Source of the DNA: Streptomyces sp. CB02923
Lineage (GTDB): Bacteria > Actinomycetota > Actinomycetes > Streptomycetales > Streptomycetaceae
Direction of reading: 5' to 3'
Length of the DNA stretch: 64,000 nt
Assembly (NCBI RefSeq): GCF_001905005.1
Contig: NZ_LWKZ01000012.1
Location: forward strand, 239,061 to 303,060
Positions within the stretch are counted from its first letter, which is position 1, and each line of letters opens with the position of its first letter. Of this stretch, positions 1-9,584 are shown piece by piece. The notes below the pieces were generated by a model. The model had not been told where the DNA came from and did not search any database. It saw only the letters and a list, made by a program, of their open reading frames with translations. The translations under genes and the position numbers were made by a program.

Positions 1-2
1 TC

Positions 3-3000
3 TCGCTCGTCGTGATGGTGGTGCTCTCCCCTCTGCTCACCGTCGTCGCGCTCGCCGTCGCCCCCGCCCTGTGGTTCATCGCCCAGCGCAGCCGCAACCG
101 CCTCTACCCCGCCACCTGGTACGCGCAGGGGCAGGCCGCCGCCGTCGCGGGTGTCGTCGACGGCGCGGTTTCCGGCGTCCGTGTCGTCAAGGGCTTCGGG
201 CAGGAGGAGCAGGAGACCGGCAAGCTGCGCACGGCGGGCCGCCGTCTCTTCGCCGGCCGGCTCCGTACCGTACGGCTCAACGCCCGCTACACCCCTGCCC
301 TCCAGGCGGTGCCCTCCCTCGGGCAGGTCGCCATGCTGGCGCTCGGCGGCTGGCTGGCCACCAACGGGCAGATCACCCTCGGTACCTTCGTCGCCTTCTC
401 CACCTACCTCGCCCAGCTCGTCGCGCCCGTGCGGATGCTCGCGATGATGCTGACCGTCGGGCAGCAGGCACGCGCCGGCGTCGAGCGGGTCTTCGAGCTC
501 GTCGACACCGAGCCGTTCATCGAGGAGCGCCGGGAGGCGCACGAACTGCCCGCCGACGCGCCCGCCACCGTCGAGTTCGAGAACGTCTCCTTCGGATACG
601 GAAACGGCCGGCCCGTCCTGGAGGACTTCTCGCTGCGCATCGAGCCCGGCGAGACCGTCGCCGTCGTCGGTACGTCCGGCAGCGGCAAGTCCACCGTCTC
701 GCTGCTGCTGCCGCGTTTCTACGACGTGGGCGCGGGCCGGGTCCTGGTCGGCGGCCACGACGTACGCGACCTGAGCCTCGAATCGCTGCGCGCGGCCATC
801 GGCCTCGTCCCGGAGAACAGCTTTCTGTTCTCCGACTCCCTGCGCGACAACATCGCCTACGGGACCCCGGACGCCAGCGACGAGCAGATACGTATCGCCG
901 CGCGTGCCGCACAGGCCGACGGCTTCATATCCGCCCTGCCGGACGGCTACGGCACCGAGGTCGGCGAGCAGGGCCTGACCCTGTCCGGCGGCCAGCGCCA
1001 GCGGGTCGCGCTGGCGCGCGCGATCCTCACCGATCCGCGGCTGCTGGTCCTGGACGACGCGACCTCGGCCGTCGACGCCCGCGTCGAACACGAGATACAC
1101 GAGGCGCTGCGCGGAGTGATGGCGGGCCGTACGACGCTGCTGATCGCCCACCGCGCCTCCACCCTCGCCCTCGCCGACCGCGTCGCCGTCCTGGACGGCG
1201 GCCGACTGGTCGACATCGGTACGCGCGAGGAACTGGAGAGCCGCTGCGAGCTGTACCGCCGCCTGCTGACCGACCCGGAGGAACTGGGCGGGGCCGAACA
1301 CGATCCGGCGGACGTGGAACGCGATCCGGCGGGCGCGCGATGCGAGCCGACGGACATACAACGCGATCCGGCAGGCGTACAACGCGACCCGGCAGGCGCG
1401 GCTCCCGACGGCACCACGCCCGACGGAACCACGCCCGACCGCCGCGTCGGCGGCATCACCCCCGGCCTGTGGGTCCGCACCGGCAAGGAAACGGACAGCG
1501 GACCCGACGCCCTCGGAGCGTCCGCCGCCGCACCCGGTATGCCCACCACCCCGGAGCTCCTCGCCCAGGTCGCCGCCCTCCCGCCCGCGACCGACACACC
1601 CGACATCGACGAGGAACGGGCCGTCCGCCCGGAGAAGTCCTACGGTCTGCGCCGACTGCTGCGCGGGTTCGGGGGCCCGCTGGCCGTCGCGCTCGCGCTG
1701 GTCGCCGTGGACGCCGTGGCCGGTCTGCTGCTTCCCGTCCTCATCCGGCACGGCATCGACGACGGCGTACGGCGCGCGCAACTGGCGGGTGTCTGGACGG
1801 CAGCCGGTCTGGCCCTGTTCGTCGTCATCGCGCAGTGGGCGGCTCAGATCGGCTCGAACCGCATGACGGGCCGTACCGGTGAACGCGTCCTGTACTCGCT
1901 GCGCGTCAAGATTTTCGCGCAGCTCCAGCGCCTCGGCCTCGACTACTACGAGCGCGAGCTGACCGGCAAGATCATGACGCGGATGACGACGGACGTGGAC
2001 GCCCTGTCCACGTTCCTGCAGACCGGCCTGGTCACCGCCGTCGTCTCCGTGCTGACCTTCTTCGGCATCCTCGTCGCGCTCCTGGTCATCGACGTCCAGC
2101 TGGCCCTGGTCGTCTTCGCCACCCTCCCGCCGCTGATCATCGGTACGTACTTCTTCCGCAAGCAGAGCGTGAAGGCGTACGAACTCGCCCGCGAACGCAT
2201 CAGCGTCGTCAACGGCGACCTCCAGGAGAGCGTCGCCGGACTGCGCATCGTGCAGGCCTTCCGCCGCGAGCGCAGCGGCGCCGACCGGTTCGCGGAACGC
2301 AGCCACGCCTACCGCGCGGCCCGCGTCCGCGGACAGTTCCTGATCTCGGTCTACTTCCCGTTCGTCCAGCTGCTGTCCTCCGTCGCAGCGGCGCTCATCC
2401 TGATCGTCGGCGCCGGCCGGGTGAGCGAGGGCACCCTCACGGCGGGCGCGCTGGTCGCCTACCTGCTCTACATCGACCTCTTCTTCGCCCCCGTACAGCA
2501 GCTCTCGCAGGTCTTCGACGGCTACCAGCAGGCCGCCGTCTCGCTCGGCCGCATCCAGGAACTGCTGCGCGAACCGACCACCACGCCGCAGGCCGCGAAT
2601 CCGCGACCGGTGCGCGAGCTGGCGGGCGAGATCACTTTCGAGGACGTGCACTTCCGGTACGGCGGCGCCGAAGGCGCGGATTCCGGCTCCGGATCCGGCT
2701 CCAGCTCCAGCTCCAGCTCTGGCTCCGGAGCTGGCTCTGGCTCCGGAGCTGGTGGCGGTGGCACAGGCGCAGGCGGCTCGCACGGCTCCCGCAGCTCCGA
2801 CGTCACGGCGCTCTCCGGAATCGACCTGACCATCCCCGCCGGGCAGACCGTCGCCTTCGTCGGCGAGACCGGAGCGGGCAAGTCCACCCTGGTCAAACTG
2901 GTGGCGCGCTTCTACGACCCGACCGCGGGCGCCGTCCGCGTCGACGGTACGGACCTGCGCGAACTGGACCTCACCGGCTACCGGCACCGCCTCGGCGTCG

Positions 3001-3500
3001 TACCGCAGGAGTCCTACCTGTTCGCCGGTACGGTCCGGGACGCCATCGCGTACGGCCGGCCGGACGCCACCGACGCCGAGGTGGAGGCCGCGGCCCGCGC
3101 GGTCGGCGCGCACGACATGATCGCCGGACTCGACGGCGGCTACTTCCACGAGGTCGCCGAACGCGGCCGCAACCTCTCCGCCGGCCAGCGCCAGCTGCTC
3201 GCGCTCGCCCGCGCCGAGCTTGTCGATCCCGACATCCTGTTGCTCGACGAGGCCACCGCCGCCCTCGACCTGGCCACCGAGTCCGCCGTCAACGAGGCCA
3301 CGGACCGGCTGGCCGGACGGCGTACGACGCTCGTCGTCGCGCACCGCCTGACCACCGCCGCCCGCGCCGACCGGGTCGTGGTCCTCGCCCACGGCCGGGT
3401 CGCCGAGGACGGGACCCACGCCCAACTCCTGGCCAGCGGCGGCCGCTATGCCGAACTGTGGCGCACGTTCACAGGCGAGGAGGAGCCGGTGGCGGCCTGA
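3..3500 (+). CDS. Fused two-half ABC exporter, 5' partial
   Basis: The reading frame is open to the left edge and starts inside a transmembrane domain, so the N-terminus lies outside the window. Order: end of TMD1, NBD1 (Walker A GTSGSGKST, signature LSGGQ, Walker B LDDATS), a linker of repeated RDPAG units, complete TMD2, then NBD2 (Walker A GETGAGKST, signature LSAGQ, Walker B LDEATA). NBD1 has Asp where the catalytic Glu is expected, and NBD2 has Ala in its signature. Both changes fall in one composite ATP site, the pattern of asymmetric heterodimeric exporters, here in one chain. NBD2 carries a Ser/Gly-only insert at about 2680-2800. The substrate cannot be told; multidrug or lipid-like export is the family norm. 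Confidence 0.93.
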   Translation, partial: SLVVMVVLSPLLTVVALAVAPALWFIAQRSRNRLYPATWYAQGQAAAVAGVVDGAVSGVRVVKGFGQEEQETGKLRTAGRRLFAGRLRTVRLNARYTPALQAVPSLGQVAMLALGGWLATNGQITLGTFVAFSTYLAQLVAPVRMLAMMLTVGQQARAGVERVFELVDTEPFIEERREAHELPADAPATVEFENVSFGYGNGRPVLEDFSLRIEPGETVAVVGTSGSGKSTVSLLLPRFYDVGAGRVLVGGHDVRDLSLESLRAAIGLVPENSFLFSDSLRDNIAYGTPDASDEQIRIAARAAQADGFISALPDGYGTEVGEQGLTLSGGQRQRVALARAILTDPRLLVLDDATSAVDARVEHEIHEALRGVMAGRTTLLIAHRASTLALADRVAVLDGGRLVDIGTREELESRCELYRRLLTDPEELGGAEHDPADVERDPAGARCEPTDIQRDPAGVQRDPAGAAPDGTTPDGTTPDRRVGGITPGLWVRTGKETDSGPDALGASAAAPGMPTTPELLAQVAALPPATDTPDIDEERAVRPEKSYGLRRLLRGFGGPLAVALALVAVDAVAGLLLPVLIRHGIDDGVRRAQLAGVWTAAGLALFVVIAQWAAQIGSNRMTGRTGERVLYSLRVKIFAQLQRLGLDYYERELTGKIMTRMTTDVDALSTFLQTGLVTAVVSVLTFFGILVALLVIDVQLALVVFATLPPLIIGTYFFRKQSVKAYELARERISVVNGDLQESVAGLRIVQAFRRERSGADRFAERSHAYRAARVRGQFLISVYFPFVQLLSSVAAALILIVGAGRVSEGTLTAGALVAYLLYIDLFFAPVQQLSQVFDGYQQAAVSLGRIQELLREPTTTPQAANPRPVRELAGEITFEDVHFRYGGAEGADSGSGSGSSSSSSSGSGAGSGSGAGGGGTGAGGSHGSRSSDVTALSGIDLTIPAGQTVAFVGETGAGKSTLVKLVARFYDPTAGAVRVDGTDLRELDLTGYRHRLGVVPQESYLFAGTVRDAIAYGRPDATDAEVEAAARAVGAHDMIAGLDGGYFHEVAERGRNLSAGQRQLLALARAELVDPDILLLDEATAALDLATESAVNEATDRLAGRRTTLVVAHRLTTAARADRVVVLAHGRVAEDGTHAQLLASGGRYAELWRTFTGEEEPVAA

Positions 3501-3589
3501 AGAAGCACCGCGACATCCCGGCCGCAAAGCGCCGGCGGACCGGTGGTCCGGTGGCCGGTCGACCGGCGATTCGCCTTCGTAACGATCGG

Positions 3590-3626
3590 CCACCGGCCCC
3601 CTTATGAGGAAAAAGGGGGCTGGTGG
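3590..3626. terminator. Hairpin after the ABC exporter
   Basis: CCACCGGCCCCC (3590-3601) pairs with GGGGGCTGGTGG (3615-3626) with one mismatch across a 13-nt A-rich loop. It lies 90 bp after the exporter stop and 58 bp before the peptidase start. It most likely terminates the exporter transcript, though it could also sit in the peptidase leader. Confidence 0.55.
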
Positions 3627-3684
3627 GTCCGTTGCCGCGCCGATAGGTTCACCCCGACCTTTGCTATCCCAAGGGGAGGGTGCA

Positions 3685-5109
3685 ATGCGCAAGGCCATCA
3701 GATGCCTGCTGTCTCTCGCGGTGCTCATAGGCACGGCGAGTGCGGGCACGGCGTCGGCGACGGCGGCCACCACCGCCAAGCCGAAGGCGACCGACATCAA
3801 GGACCGGATCCTGGCGATCCCGGGAATGAGTCTCATCCAGGAGAAGCCGGTCGACGGCTACCGCTTCTTCGTCCTGAACTACACCCAGCCGATCGATCAC
3901 CAGCACCCCTCCAAGGGGAGCTTCCAGCAGCGGCTGACCCTGCTGCACAAGTCCGTCGACCGGCCCACGGTCTTCTTCACCTCCGGCTACAACGTCAGCA
4001 CGGACGTGCGGCGCAGCGAGCCGACGCAGATCATCGACGGCAACCAGGTGTCGATGGAGTATCGGTACTTCAACCCGTCGCGGCCGCAGCCCGCCGACTG
4101 GAAGAAGCTCACCATCCGGCAGGCGGCCACTGACCAGCACCGCATCTTCAAGGCGCTGCACCGGATCTACGACCAGAACTGGATATCCACCGGCGGCAGC
4201 AAGGGCGGCATGACCGCCACGTACTACCGCCGTTTCTTCCCGGACGACATGGACGGCACGGTCGCCTACGTCGCCCCGAACGACGTGAACAACAAGGAGG
4301 ACTCGGCGTACGACCGGTTCTTCCGCACCGTCGGCACCGCGCAGTGCCGCGCCGACCTCGCGACGCTGGAGCGCGAGGCGCTGCTGCGCCGCGGCGAGAT
4401 AGTCAAGCGCTACACGGAGTGGGCGCAGACGAACAAGAAGACCTTCAAGGTCGTCGGCAACATCGACAAGGCGTACGAGGTTCTCGTCACCGACCTGGTG
4501 TTCGGCTTCTGGCAGTACCAGCCGGCCGCCACCGCCTGCGCCGAGGTGCCCAAGAAGACCGCCACCACGGACGAACTGTGGAAGTGGATCGACAAGGTCG
4601 GCGGCTTCGACAGCTACACCGACCAGGGTCTTGAGACCAACATGCCGTACTACTACCAGGCGGGCACCCAGCTCGGTGAGCCCGGCTACAAGTACGACCA
4701 CCTCAAGGACCTGCTGCGCTACCCGGGCATCAACAACTCCCGGACCTTCGTGCCGCGTGACATCCCCATGAACTTCTTCGACAAGCACGCGATGCGCGAC
4801 GTGGACCGATGGGTCCGCCACGACGCCGAGCGCATGATGTTCGTGAACGGCGAGTGGGACCCGTGGAGCGCCGAGCCGTTCCGCCTGGGCTCCGGCTCCG
4901 AGGACTCGTACGTCTACAAGGTCCCGGGCGGCAACCACGGCTCGAACATCGCCAAGCTGCGCGAGGCCGACCGCAAGAAGGCGACCGCGGCGCTGCTCGA
5001 GTGGGCGGATGTCGACGCGCCGCAGAACGCCAAGTTCGCGCCGCTCGCTCCGTACGACAAGAAGCTGGACAAGCGCGACGACTCGCAGATGCAGATGTTG
5101 CGTCCGTGA
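3685..5109 (+). CDS. Secreted S37-family tripeptidyl aminopeptidase
   Basis: 474 aa. The ATG at 3685 is chosen because AAGGGGAGGG ends 4 nt upstream and a Sec signal peptide follows (MRKAIRCLL, hydrophobic core, ASA-type cleavage near residue 26). The mature part matches the Streptomyces PS-10/S37 serine peptidases: FTSGYN, nucleophile motif GGSKGG near residue 170, GEWDPW with the likely acid near residue 390, and GGNHGS with the likely His near residue 417. The family removes N-terminal tripeptides from secreted proteins outside the cell. It appears monocistronic. Confidence 0.9.
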   Translation: MRKAIRCLLSLAVLIGTASAGTASATAATTAKPKATDIKDRILAIPGMSLIQEKPVDGYRFFVLNYTQPIDHQHPSKGSFQQRLTLLHKSVDRPTVFFTSGYNVSTDVRRSEPTQIIDGNQVSMEYRYFNPSRPQPADWKKLTIRQAATDQHRIFKALHRIYDQNWISTGGSKGGMTATYYRRFFPDDMDGTVAYVAPNDVNNKEDSAYDRFFRTVGTAQCRADLATLEREALLRRGEIVKRYTEWAQTNKKTFKVVGNIDKAYEVLVTDLVFGFWQYQPAATACAEVPKKTATTDELWKWIDKVGGFDSYTDQGLETNMPYYYQAGTQLGEPGYKYDHLKDLLRYPGINNSRTFVPRDIPMNFFDKHAMRDVDRWVRHDAERMMFVNGEWDPWSAEPFRLGSGSEDSYVYKVPGGNHGSNIAKLREADRKKATAALLEWADVDAPQNAKFAPLAPYDKKLDKRDDSQMQMLRP

Positions 5110-5114
5110 AACGC

Positions 5115-5183
5115 ACGGCGGCTGACGTGCAGCGGCTACGGCGGCTGACGCACAGCGGTTACGGCGGCTGACGTACGGCGGCT
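5115..5183. repeat. 23-bp tandem repeat, 3 copies
   Basis: Three units begin ACGGCGGCTGACG at 5115, 5138 and 5161, each exactly 23 bp with two to four differences. They sit just after the peptidase stop. Confidence 0.9.
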
Positions 5184-5232
5184 GATGGGCCGGCCCGCGG
5201 GGCCCCGTTCGTTCGTCCCCGGGCCGTACGCA

Positions 5233-5862
5233 TCACAGGCGGCGGGCGCACCCGACCGGTGCCCCGCCGCCCAGCTGTACGTACAGGTCCGTGTCGGCCG
5301 GGCAGGCGGCGCGAGAGCGCGCCGCCGCCGTCACCTTGAACCGCGGGGCCTGAGCCCCCGTACCGTCGCAGGCGGTCTCCTTCACCTCGCCCTGTCGCAG
5401 CGGGCGGACGCAGTCCCCGACGATGGTGCGCGGTCCGCCGCCCCCGCCCGGGTCGCCGGGATGCGGTGCTTCCAGATTGCGCATACAGGCGTAGCCCTGC
5501 GGCACCGAGCCGTCACCGTTCTCGTCGGAGTCCGGACGGTGTTCGCTGATGTGCAGGACGAAGTCCGTACGCTCCGGACAGAGCGGCCCCAGCGCCTGCG
5601 GACCGTCGTATCGCGACAGCACCAGGGCCGCGGCTTTCTCGCTGCGGCACGACACTTGGTGGAAGACGGTGCGGCCGCGGGTGCTGCACGTACCGCGGGC
5701 GAGAAAAGTGGCCACCACGGACGGGGACGCGGTCGCCGCACCCTCGTTCCCGTCCGGGGCCGGGCCGCTGTTCTCGCGCTGGCAGGCGGACAGCGCCACG
5801 ATCAGCAGAGCCGCCACCACGCAGCTCGACGTGCCGCCACCGTGTCCCATGACCCCGCGCAT
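5233..5862 (-). CDS. Cys-rich lipoprotein, LppU-like
   Basis: 209 aa from the ATG at 5862, preceded by a G-rich run; a GTG at 5898 is the alternative. A lipoprotein signal ends VVAALLIVALSAC, so Cys is lipidated and the protein is anchored outside the membrane. The mature part has eight further cysteines, enough for four disulfides. Its VGDCV..ACDGTGAQAPRFKV pattern resembles the small Cys-paired domain of actinobacterial LppU/SCO3897-type lipoproteins. Function unknown. It is convergent with the S37 peptidase. Confidence 0.7.
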   Translation of the reverse strand: MRGVMGHGGGTSSCVVAALLIVALSACQRENSGPAPDGNEGAATASPSVVATFLARGTCSTRGRTVFHQVSCRSEKAAALVLSRYDGPQALGPLCPERTDFVLHISEHRPDSDENGDGSVPQGYACMRNLEAPHPGDPGGGGGPRTIVGDCVRPLRQGEVKETACDGTGAQAPRFKVTAAARSRAACPADTDLYVQLGGGAPVGCARRL

Positions 5863-6011
5863 CGCGGCCCCCCTGCGTCCCCCCCCCGGTGCGTGCACCC
5901 CAGCGTGACCCGCCCATTCAGGCGCACGCCAGGCGCAACGGACGCATTGCGCACGAGGTACGGGGCGCGCAGTACGCCCTGCTGCGGGGCCGGGGGGACG
6001 AAGAGCCGTAC

Positions 6012-6030
6012 GGGCCCAGGAACTGGGCCC
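6012..6030 (-). terminator. Perfect hairpin downstream of the GH3 gene
   Basis: GGGCCCAG, loop GAA, CTGGGCCC: an 8-bp perfect GC-rich stem 95 bp beyond the stop of the leftward GH3 gene. No U-run, as is usual for Streptomyces. Confidence 0.6.
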
Positions 6031-6124
6031 GCAAGCTACGCCCGCGAGCTACGCCCACGAACCGGGCCCTCGGGCTACGTCCACGAGCTACGCACGCAAG
6101 CTGCGTACGCATCGGCCGGTCGGC

Positions 6125-7954
6125 TCAGTACGAGAGACCGTGTCCGACCGGGTGGAGCACGGTCCCCGGCGCGTCGGCGCGCATCACCGGAACCGGCAGT
6201 TTCCCTTCTGGATCGCGCCGGCCGGCGATCACCCGGGCCGCGGCCCGCAGTTCCACGTCCGTCCACGAATAGGTGGCCAGTGCCGCGCGTACGCCCGTCA
6301 ACTGCGCGATGTCGTACGGGTTGCGCACGGCCACCTGCACGACCGGTTTGCCGGTGTCCAGCAGTGCCTCGATCAGCGAACGCTGCGACGAGGCAGCCGT
6401 GACGTTGTACGTCGCCACGACAGCCGCGTCCTGTTCGCGCAGCGCCGCGACCGCCCGGTCGATCTGCTCGCGGGTGGGCGCCGTGCCGGTGGGGAGCGCG
6501 GTTGCCGTGAAACCCAGCTGATTGAAGGTTTCTGCGAGCACCTTGGTGGGCGGGCCCCCGGTCCCGGACGGCGACGCCGGGTCGGCACCGGCCACCAGCA
6601 GACGCGGTTGCGCGCGCCGGGACAGCGGCAGCAGTCCGCCGTCGTTGACGAGCAGCGTGGTGGTACGGTCCGCGATCCGGTCCGCCGTGGCGAGGTGCCG
6701 CCGCGTGCCGACGGAACGTTCCACCGCGCGGTGCGTCGTGTACGGATCGTCGAACAGCCCCCGCCGTTCCTTGAGCAGCAGAATGCGGATCAGCTTCTCG
6801 TCGATGGCGCGCTCGCTCAGTTCTCCCGTCCGTACCGCATTGAGCACGCTCGCGAAGGCAACGGCGATGTCGGGCGGATTGAGCAACTGATCGACACCCG
6901 CCTTGAGCGCGAGCACCGGCACCCGGGCGTCACCGTACTTCGTCCGTACGCCCTGCATACCGAGTGAGTCGGTGACCACCACGCCGTCGTAACCGAGGCG
7001 TTCGCGCAGAATGCCGGTGAGGATCGGGTGAGATAGCGTGGCCGGGTCCTCGCTCGCGTCGAAGGCGGGCACGACGATGTGCGCCGTCATGATCGAATCG
7101 ATGCCTGCCTCGATGGCGGCACGGAACGGCGGAGCGTCCAGCCGTTCCCACTCCTCGGCGGTGTGGCGGATGTAGGGCAGGCCGATGTGGCTGTCGGTGT
7201 CGGTGTCGCCGTGCCCCGGGAAGTGCTTGGCCGTCGCCGCCACCCCGGCGCCCTCGTACCCCCGCACCTGGGCGGTGACCAGCCGCGCCACCGCTTTCGG
7301 GTCGGAACCGAAGGACCGTACGCCGATCACCGGATTCGCGGCGTTGACGTTCACGTCGGCCACCGGCGCGTAATCCTGTCGGATCCCCATCGCGTACAGT
7401 TCCTCGCCCGCGATCCGGCCGGCCGTACGGGCGTCCTCGCGCGAGCGGCCGGCGCCCAGCGCCATCGCGCCCGGGAAGAGCGTGGCGGGCGCGCCGATCC
7501 GTGCCACTATGCCGTGCTCCTGGTCGGTGGAGATCAACAGTGGTACGGGGACGCGCAGGGCGGCCGCGGCGCGCTGGATGCCGTTGGAGAGGTCGGCGAT
7601 CTGATGGGGCTCACGGGTGTTGTGCGCCCAGCCGAAGTAGATGATGCCGCCGAGGTGGTACTTGGCGACCAGTTCCGCGGCGTTGGAGACGCCCATCTCC
7701 TTGCGGTTGGCCTCGGCGTCAGCAGGGTCCGGCGCGGTCGCGGAGTGTCCGTAGACCCGCATCACGAACAACTGCCCGACTTTTTCCTCCAGGTTCATCC
7801 GGGAGATGAGCCGGAACGCGCGGGCGCGGGCGCCGGTATCTGCGGCCCTGGCGGCACGCGGGCCGGAAGCAGCGGCGTGAACGGCGCCGCCGCCCGTACC
7901 CATGGCACAGGCGGCGGCCGCGGCGGTGGTCAGGACGGTACGTCTGGAGTGCAT
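6125..7954 (-). CDS. Secreted GH3 beta-N-acetylhexosaminidase
   Basis: 609 aa. The ATG at 7954 has AAGGAG 5 nt upstream and opens a Tat-like signal (MHSRRTVLTT, Ala-rich core, AVHAAA), favoured over the longer frame to 8026. The GH3 catalytic domain carries the NagZ-subfamily motif KHFPGHGDTDTDSH near residue 240, followed by DSLGMQG holding the likely nucleophile Asp. The C-terminal part resembles the GH3 alpha/beta sandwich (DTGKPVVQVAVRNPYDI). The likely role is release of terminal GlcNAc from chitin or wall fragments outside the cell. Confidence 0.9.
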   Translation of the reverse strand: MHSRRTVLTTAAAAACAMGTGGGAVHAAASGPRAARAADTGARARAFRLISRMNLEEKVGQLFVMRVYGHSATAPDPADAEANRKEMGVSNAAELVAKYHLGGIIYFGWAHNTREPHQIADLSNGIQRAAAALRVPVPLLISTDQEHGIVARIGAPATLFPGAMALGAGRSREDARTAGRIAGEELYAMGIRQDYAPVADVNVNAANPVIGVRSFGSDPKAVARLVTAQVRGYEGAGVAATAKHFPGHGDTDTDSHIGLPYIRHTAEEWERLDAPPFRAAIEAGIDSIMTAHIVVPAFDASEDPATLSHPILTGILRERLGYDGVVVTDSLGMQGVRTKYGDARVPVLALKAGVDQLLNPPDIAVAFASVLNAVRTGELSERAIDEKLIRILLLKERRGLFDDPYTTHRAVERSVGTRRHLATADRIADRTTTLLVNDGGLLPLSRRAQPRLLVAGADPASPSGTGGPPTKVLAETFNQLGFTATALPTGTAPTREQIDRAVAALREQDAAVVATYNVTAASSQRSLIEALLDTGKPVVQVAVRNPYDIAQLTGVRAALATYSWTDVELRAAARVIAGRRDPEGKLPVPVMRADAPGTVLHPVGHGLSY

Positions 7955-8650
7955 CTGCGCTCCTTCCGGAGGGCTTCCTCGCCGGATGCTGCCCCGGCGG
8001 TCTGAAGGAAACTTCCAAGAATTCACGAGTAGTCGGAAAAGTATTGCCGGTCAATCCTCGACGGCTCTGCCAGTCGGGGGACAGGGCGGCGCCGAGCGGA
8101 ACAGCCGCGCACAGAGAAAAGGGAGAAGCGGGTGTGGGCACTGGGTGCGGTGGCCGGGCGCGGGCATGCCGGGGCCGGTGATCCGCCACCGGCGCGTTTG
8201 GAGGGGGGTGCACCGGTGGCGGGTGCTGCCGGCCGCAGGCGGCGGAGAGGGTGGTCAGCAACGCAGCCAGCAGCGAGGCCGACACCGCTCTGCGGGGTCA
8301 CACAGCACACCGATTTGACGGTCGGCGGCCCGAGTGGGTTCCCCGGTTCGGCGTGAATACGGGAAATGGTGCAGATGTGGGGGGATGTGCTCTAGGTGCG
8401 GCCACGGACGATACGACAGCGTCTCCGAAGCCGCCCGTACCGCACTGGCCCGACGTGCGTCGGGGTTACTTGAGTACGCCGGGTTCCCCTGAATACGCCG
8501 GGTTCCCCTGAGTACGTCGGTGTTCCCTTCTTACGTCGGCTTCCCCTACGCATACGTATCTCGGCGGGCCTCATGCGGACGAGCGGCGCTCCCGCAACCA
8601 GAATGCGACAACCGGAGCGGGTACTTCCACGCCTCTTGGCTTCGCGCCCC
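7955..8650. other. Intergenic region, no supported gene
   Basis: About 700 bp between two leftward genes. It holds the ribosome-binding site of the GH3 gene and a 19-20 bp tandem repeat. Short frames here lack ribosome-binding sites and recognisable domains. One leftward frame has a lipoprotein-like start but runs through the GH3 gene start in another frame. Confidence 0.6.
8472..8548. repeat. 19-20 bp tandem repeat, 4 copies
   Basis: Units start at 8472, 8491, 8510 and 8530. The first two, GAGTACGCCGGGTTCCCCT and its one-base variant, are nearly identical; the last two have diverged. Confidence 0.88.
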
Positions 8651-9469
8651 TCACACAGCGGCCGACGCCACCAGCTGTTCCAGGTGCTCGCGCCCCGCGC
8701 TCAGCAGCCCGGGAAGGTCGGCGGCGCGTGGATACCAGCGCTTCTCGTACTCCCAGCACAACCAGCCGTCCCACTGCTTGCGGGCGAGCACACCGATGCA
8801 GTCGGCCAGGGGGACCGTACCGGCGCCGAGCGGCAGGGGAGTGGTGTCCTCGGCCGAGGCGACGTCCTTGACCTGCACGAAGCCGAGATACGGCGCGAGC
8901 GCGGCGAACGCGTCGGCCGGCGCCTCGCCATCCAGCCACGGGTGGAGAACGTCCCAAAGCGCGCCGATGTGCCGGTGCCCTACGGGACCCAGTACCCGCG
9001 CCCCGTCGGCCCCGCGGGGGTGCGAGTCGTGCGTCTCCAGGAGAACGCGGACGTCCCGCTCCGCGGCGAACGGCGCGACGGCGGCCAGATGCCGGGCCGC
9101 ATCCGCGTCGGCCTCATCGGCGGGCCGGTCACCACCGCCGGGGAACACCCGGACGAACTTCGCTCCCAGGTCCGAAGCGAGCACGACCAGCTCGGTCAAC
9201 TCCGCCGCCAGTTCCTCCTCCCCGCGTTCGTCACGGGCCGCGGCCACCCGCGCGTAACCGGATACCGCCAGGATCTCCACCCCGGCGTCAACGAATTGCT
9301 GACGGACATCGGCGCGTTCACGCAACCCGATGCGCGGATGTACCTGTTCCTCAGGATGGGCCCGCAGCTCCACCCCGCCGAATCCGGCGCCGGCCGCCAG
9401 CTGCACGACCTCGCCCACCGGCATCCCGGGCACTCCGAGTGTCGAGAACGCATATCGCATATCGCTCAT
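8651..9469 (-). CDS. Sugar-phosphate isomerase/epimerase-like TIM barrel
   Basis: About 272 aa from the ATG at 9469 (MSDMRYAFSTLG); ATGs at 9478 and 9460 are possible and none has a strong Shine-Dalgarno. An AP-endonuclease-2-type barrel with metal-ligand segments GGVELRAH, LLETHDSHP, GALWDVLHPW, GFVQVKD and CWEYEKRW. This fold isomerises or epimerises keto-sugars and inososes, usually with Mn. It adjoins a degenerate gene and the LacI locus and may act in the same sugar route. Substrate unknown. Confidence 0.85.
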   Translation of the reverse strand: MSDMRYAFSTLGVPGMPVGEVVQLAAGAGFGGVELRAHPEEQVHPRIGLRERADVRQQFVDAGVEILAVSGYARVAAARDERGEEELAAELTELVVLASDLGAKFVRVFPGGGDRPADEADADAARHLAAVAPFAAERDVRVLLETHDSHPRGADGARVLGPVGHRHIGALWDVLHPWLDGEAPADAFAALAPYLGFVQVKDVASAEDTTPLPLGAGTVPLADCIGVLARKQWDGWLCWEYEKRWYPRAADLPGLLSAGREHLEQLVASAAV

Positions 9470-9584
9470 GAGAACCATGTGAACACAGATCAGAGCGGCA
9501 AACGCCAGTCCCGTCCGACGAGGCCCCGACCGAAACTGTGGTGCGGCTTCTCGGCGATCAGCGCGAAGCCGACGCAAGCGGACA

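Noticed and set aside
3664..4938. Long - strand frame over the S37 peptidase
   Set aside because: Antisense shadow without ribosome-binding site or family match.
7719..8285. Lipoprotein-like frame starting MSASLLAALLTTLSAAC
   Set aside because: It runs through the GH3 signal region in another frame, lacks a ribosome-binding site, and becomes Arg-rich without a domain.
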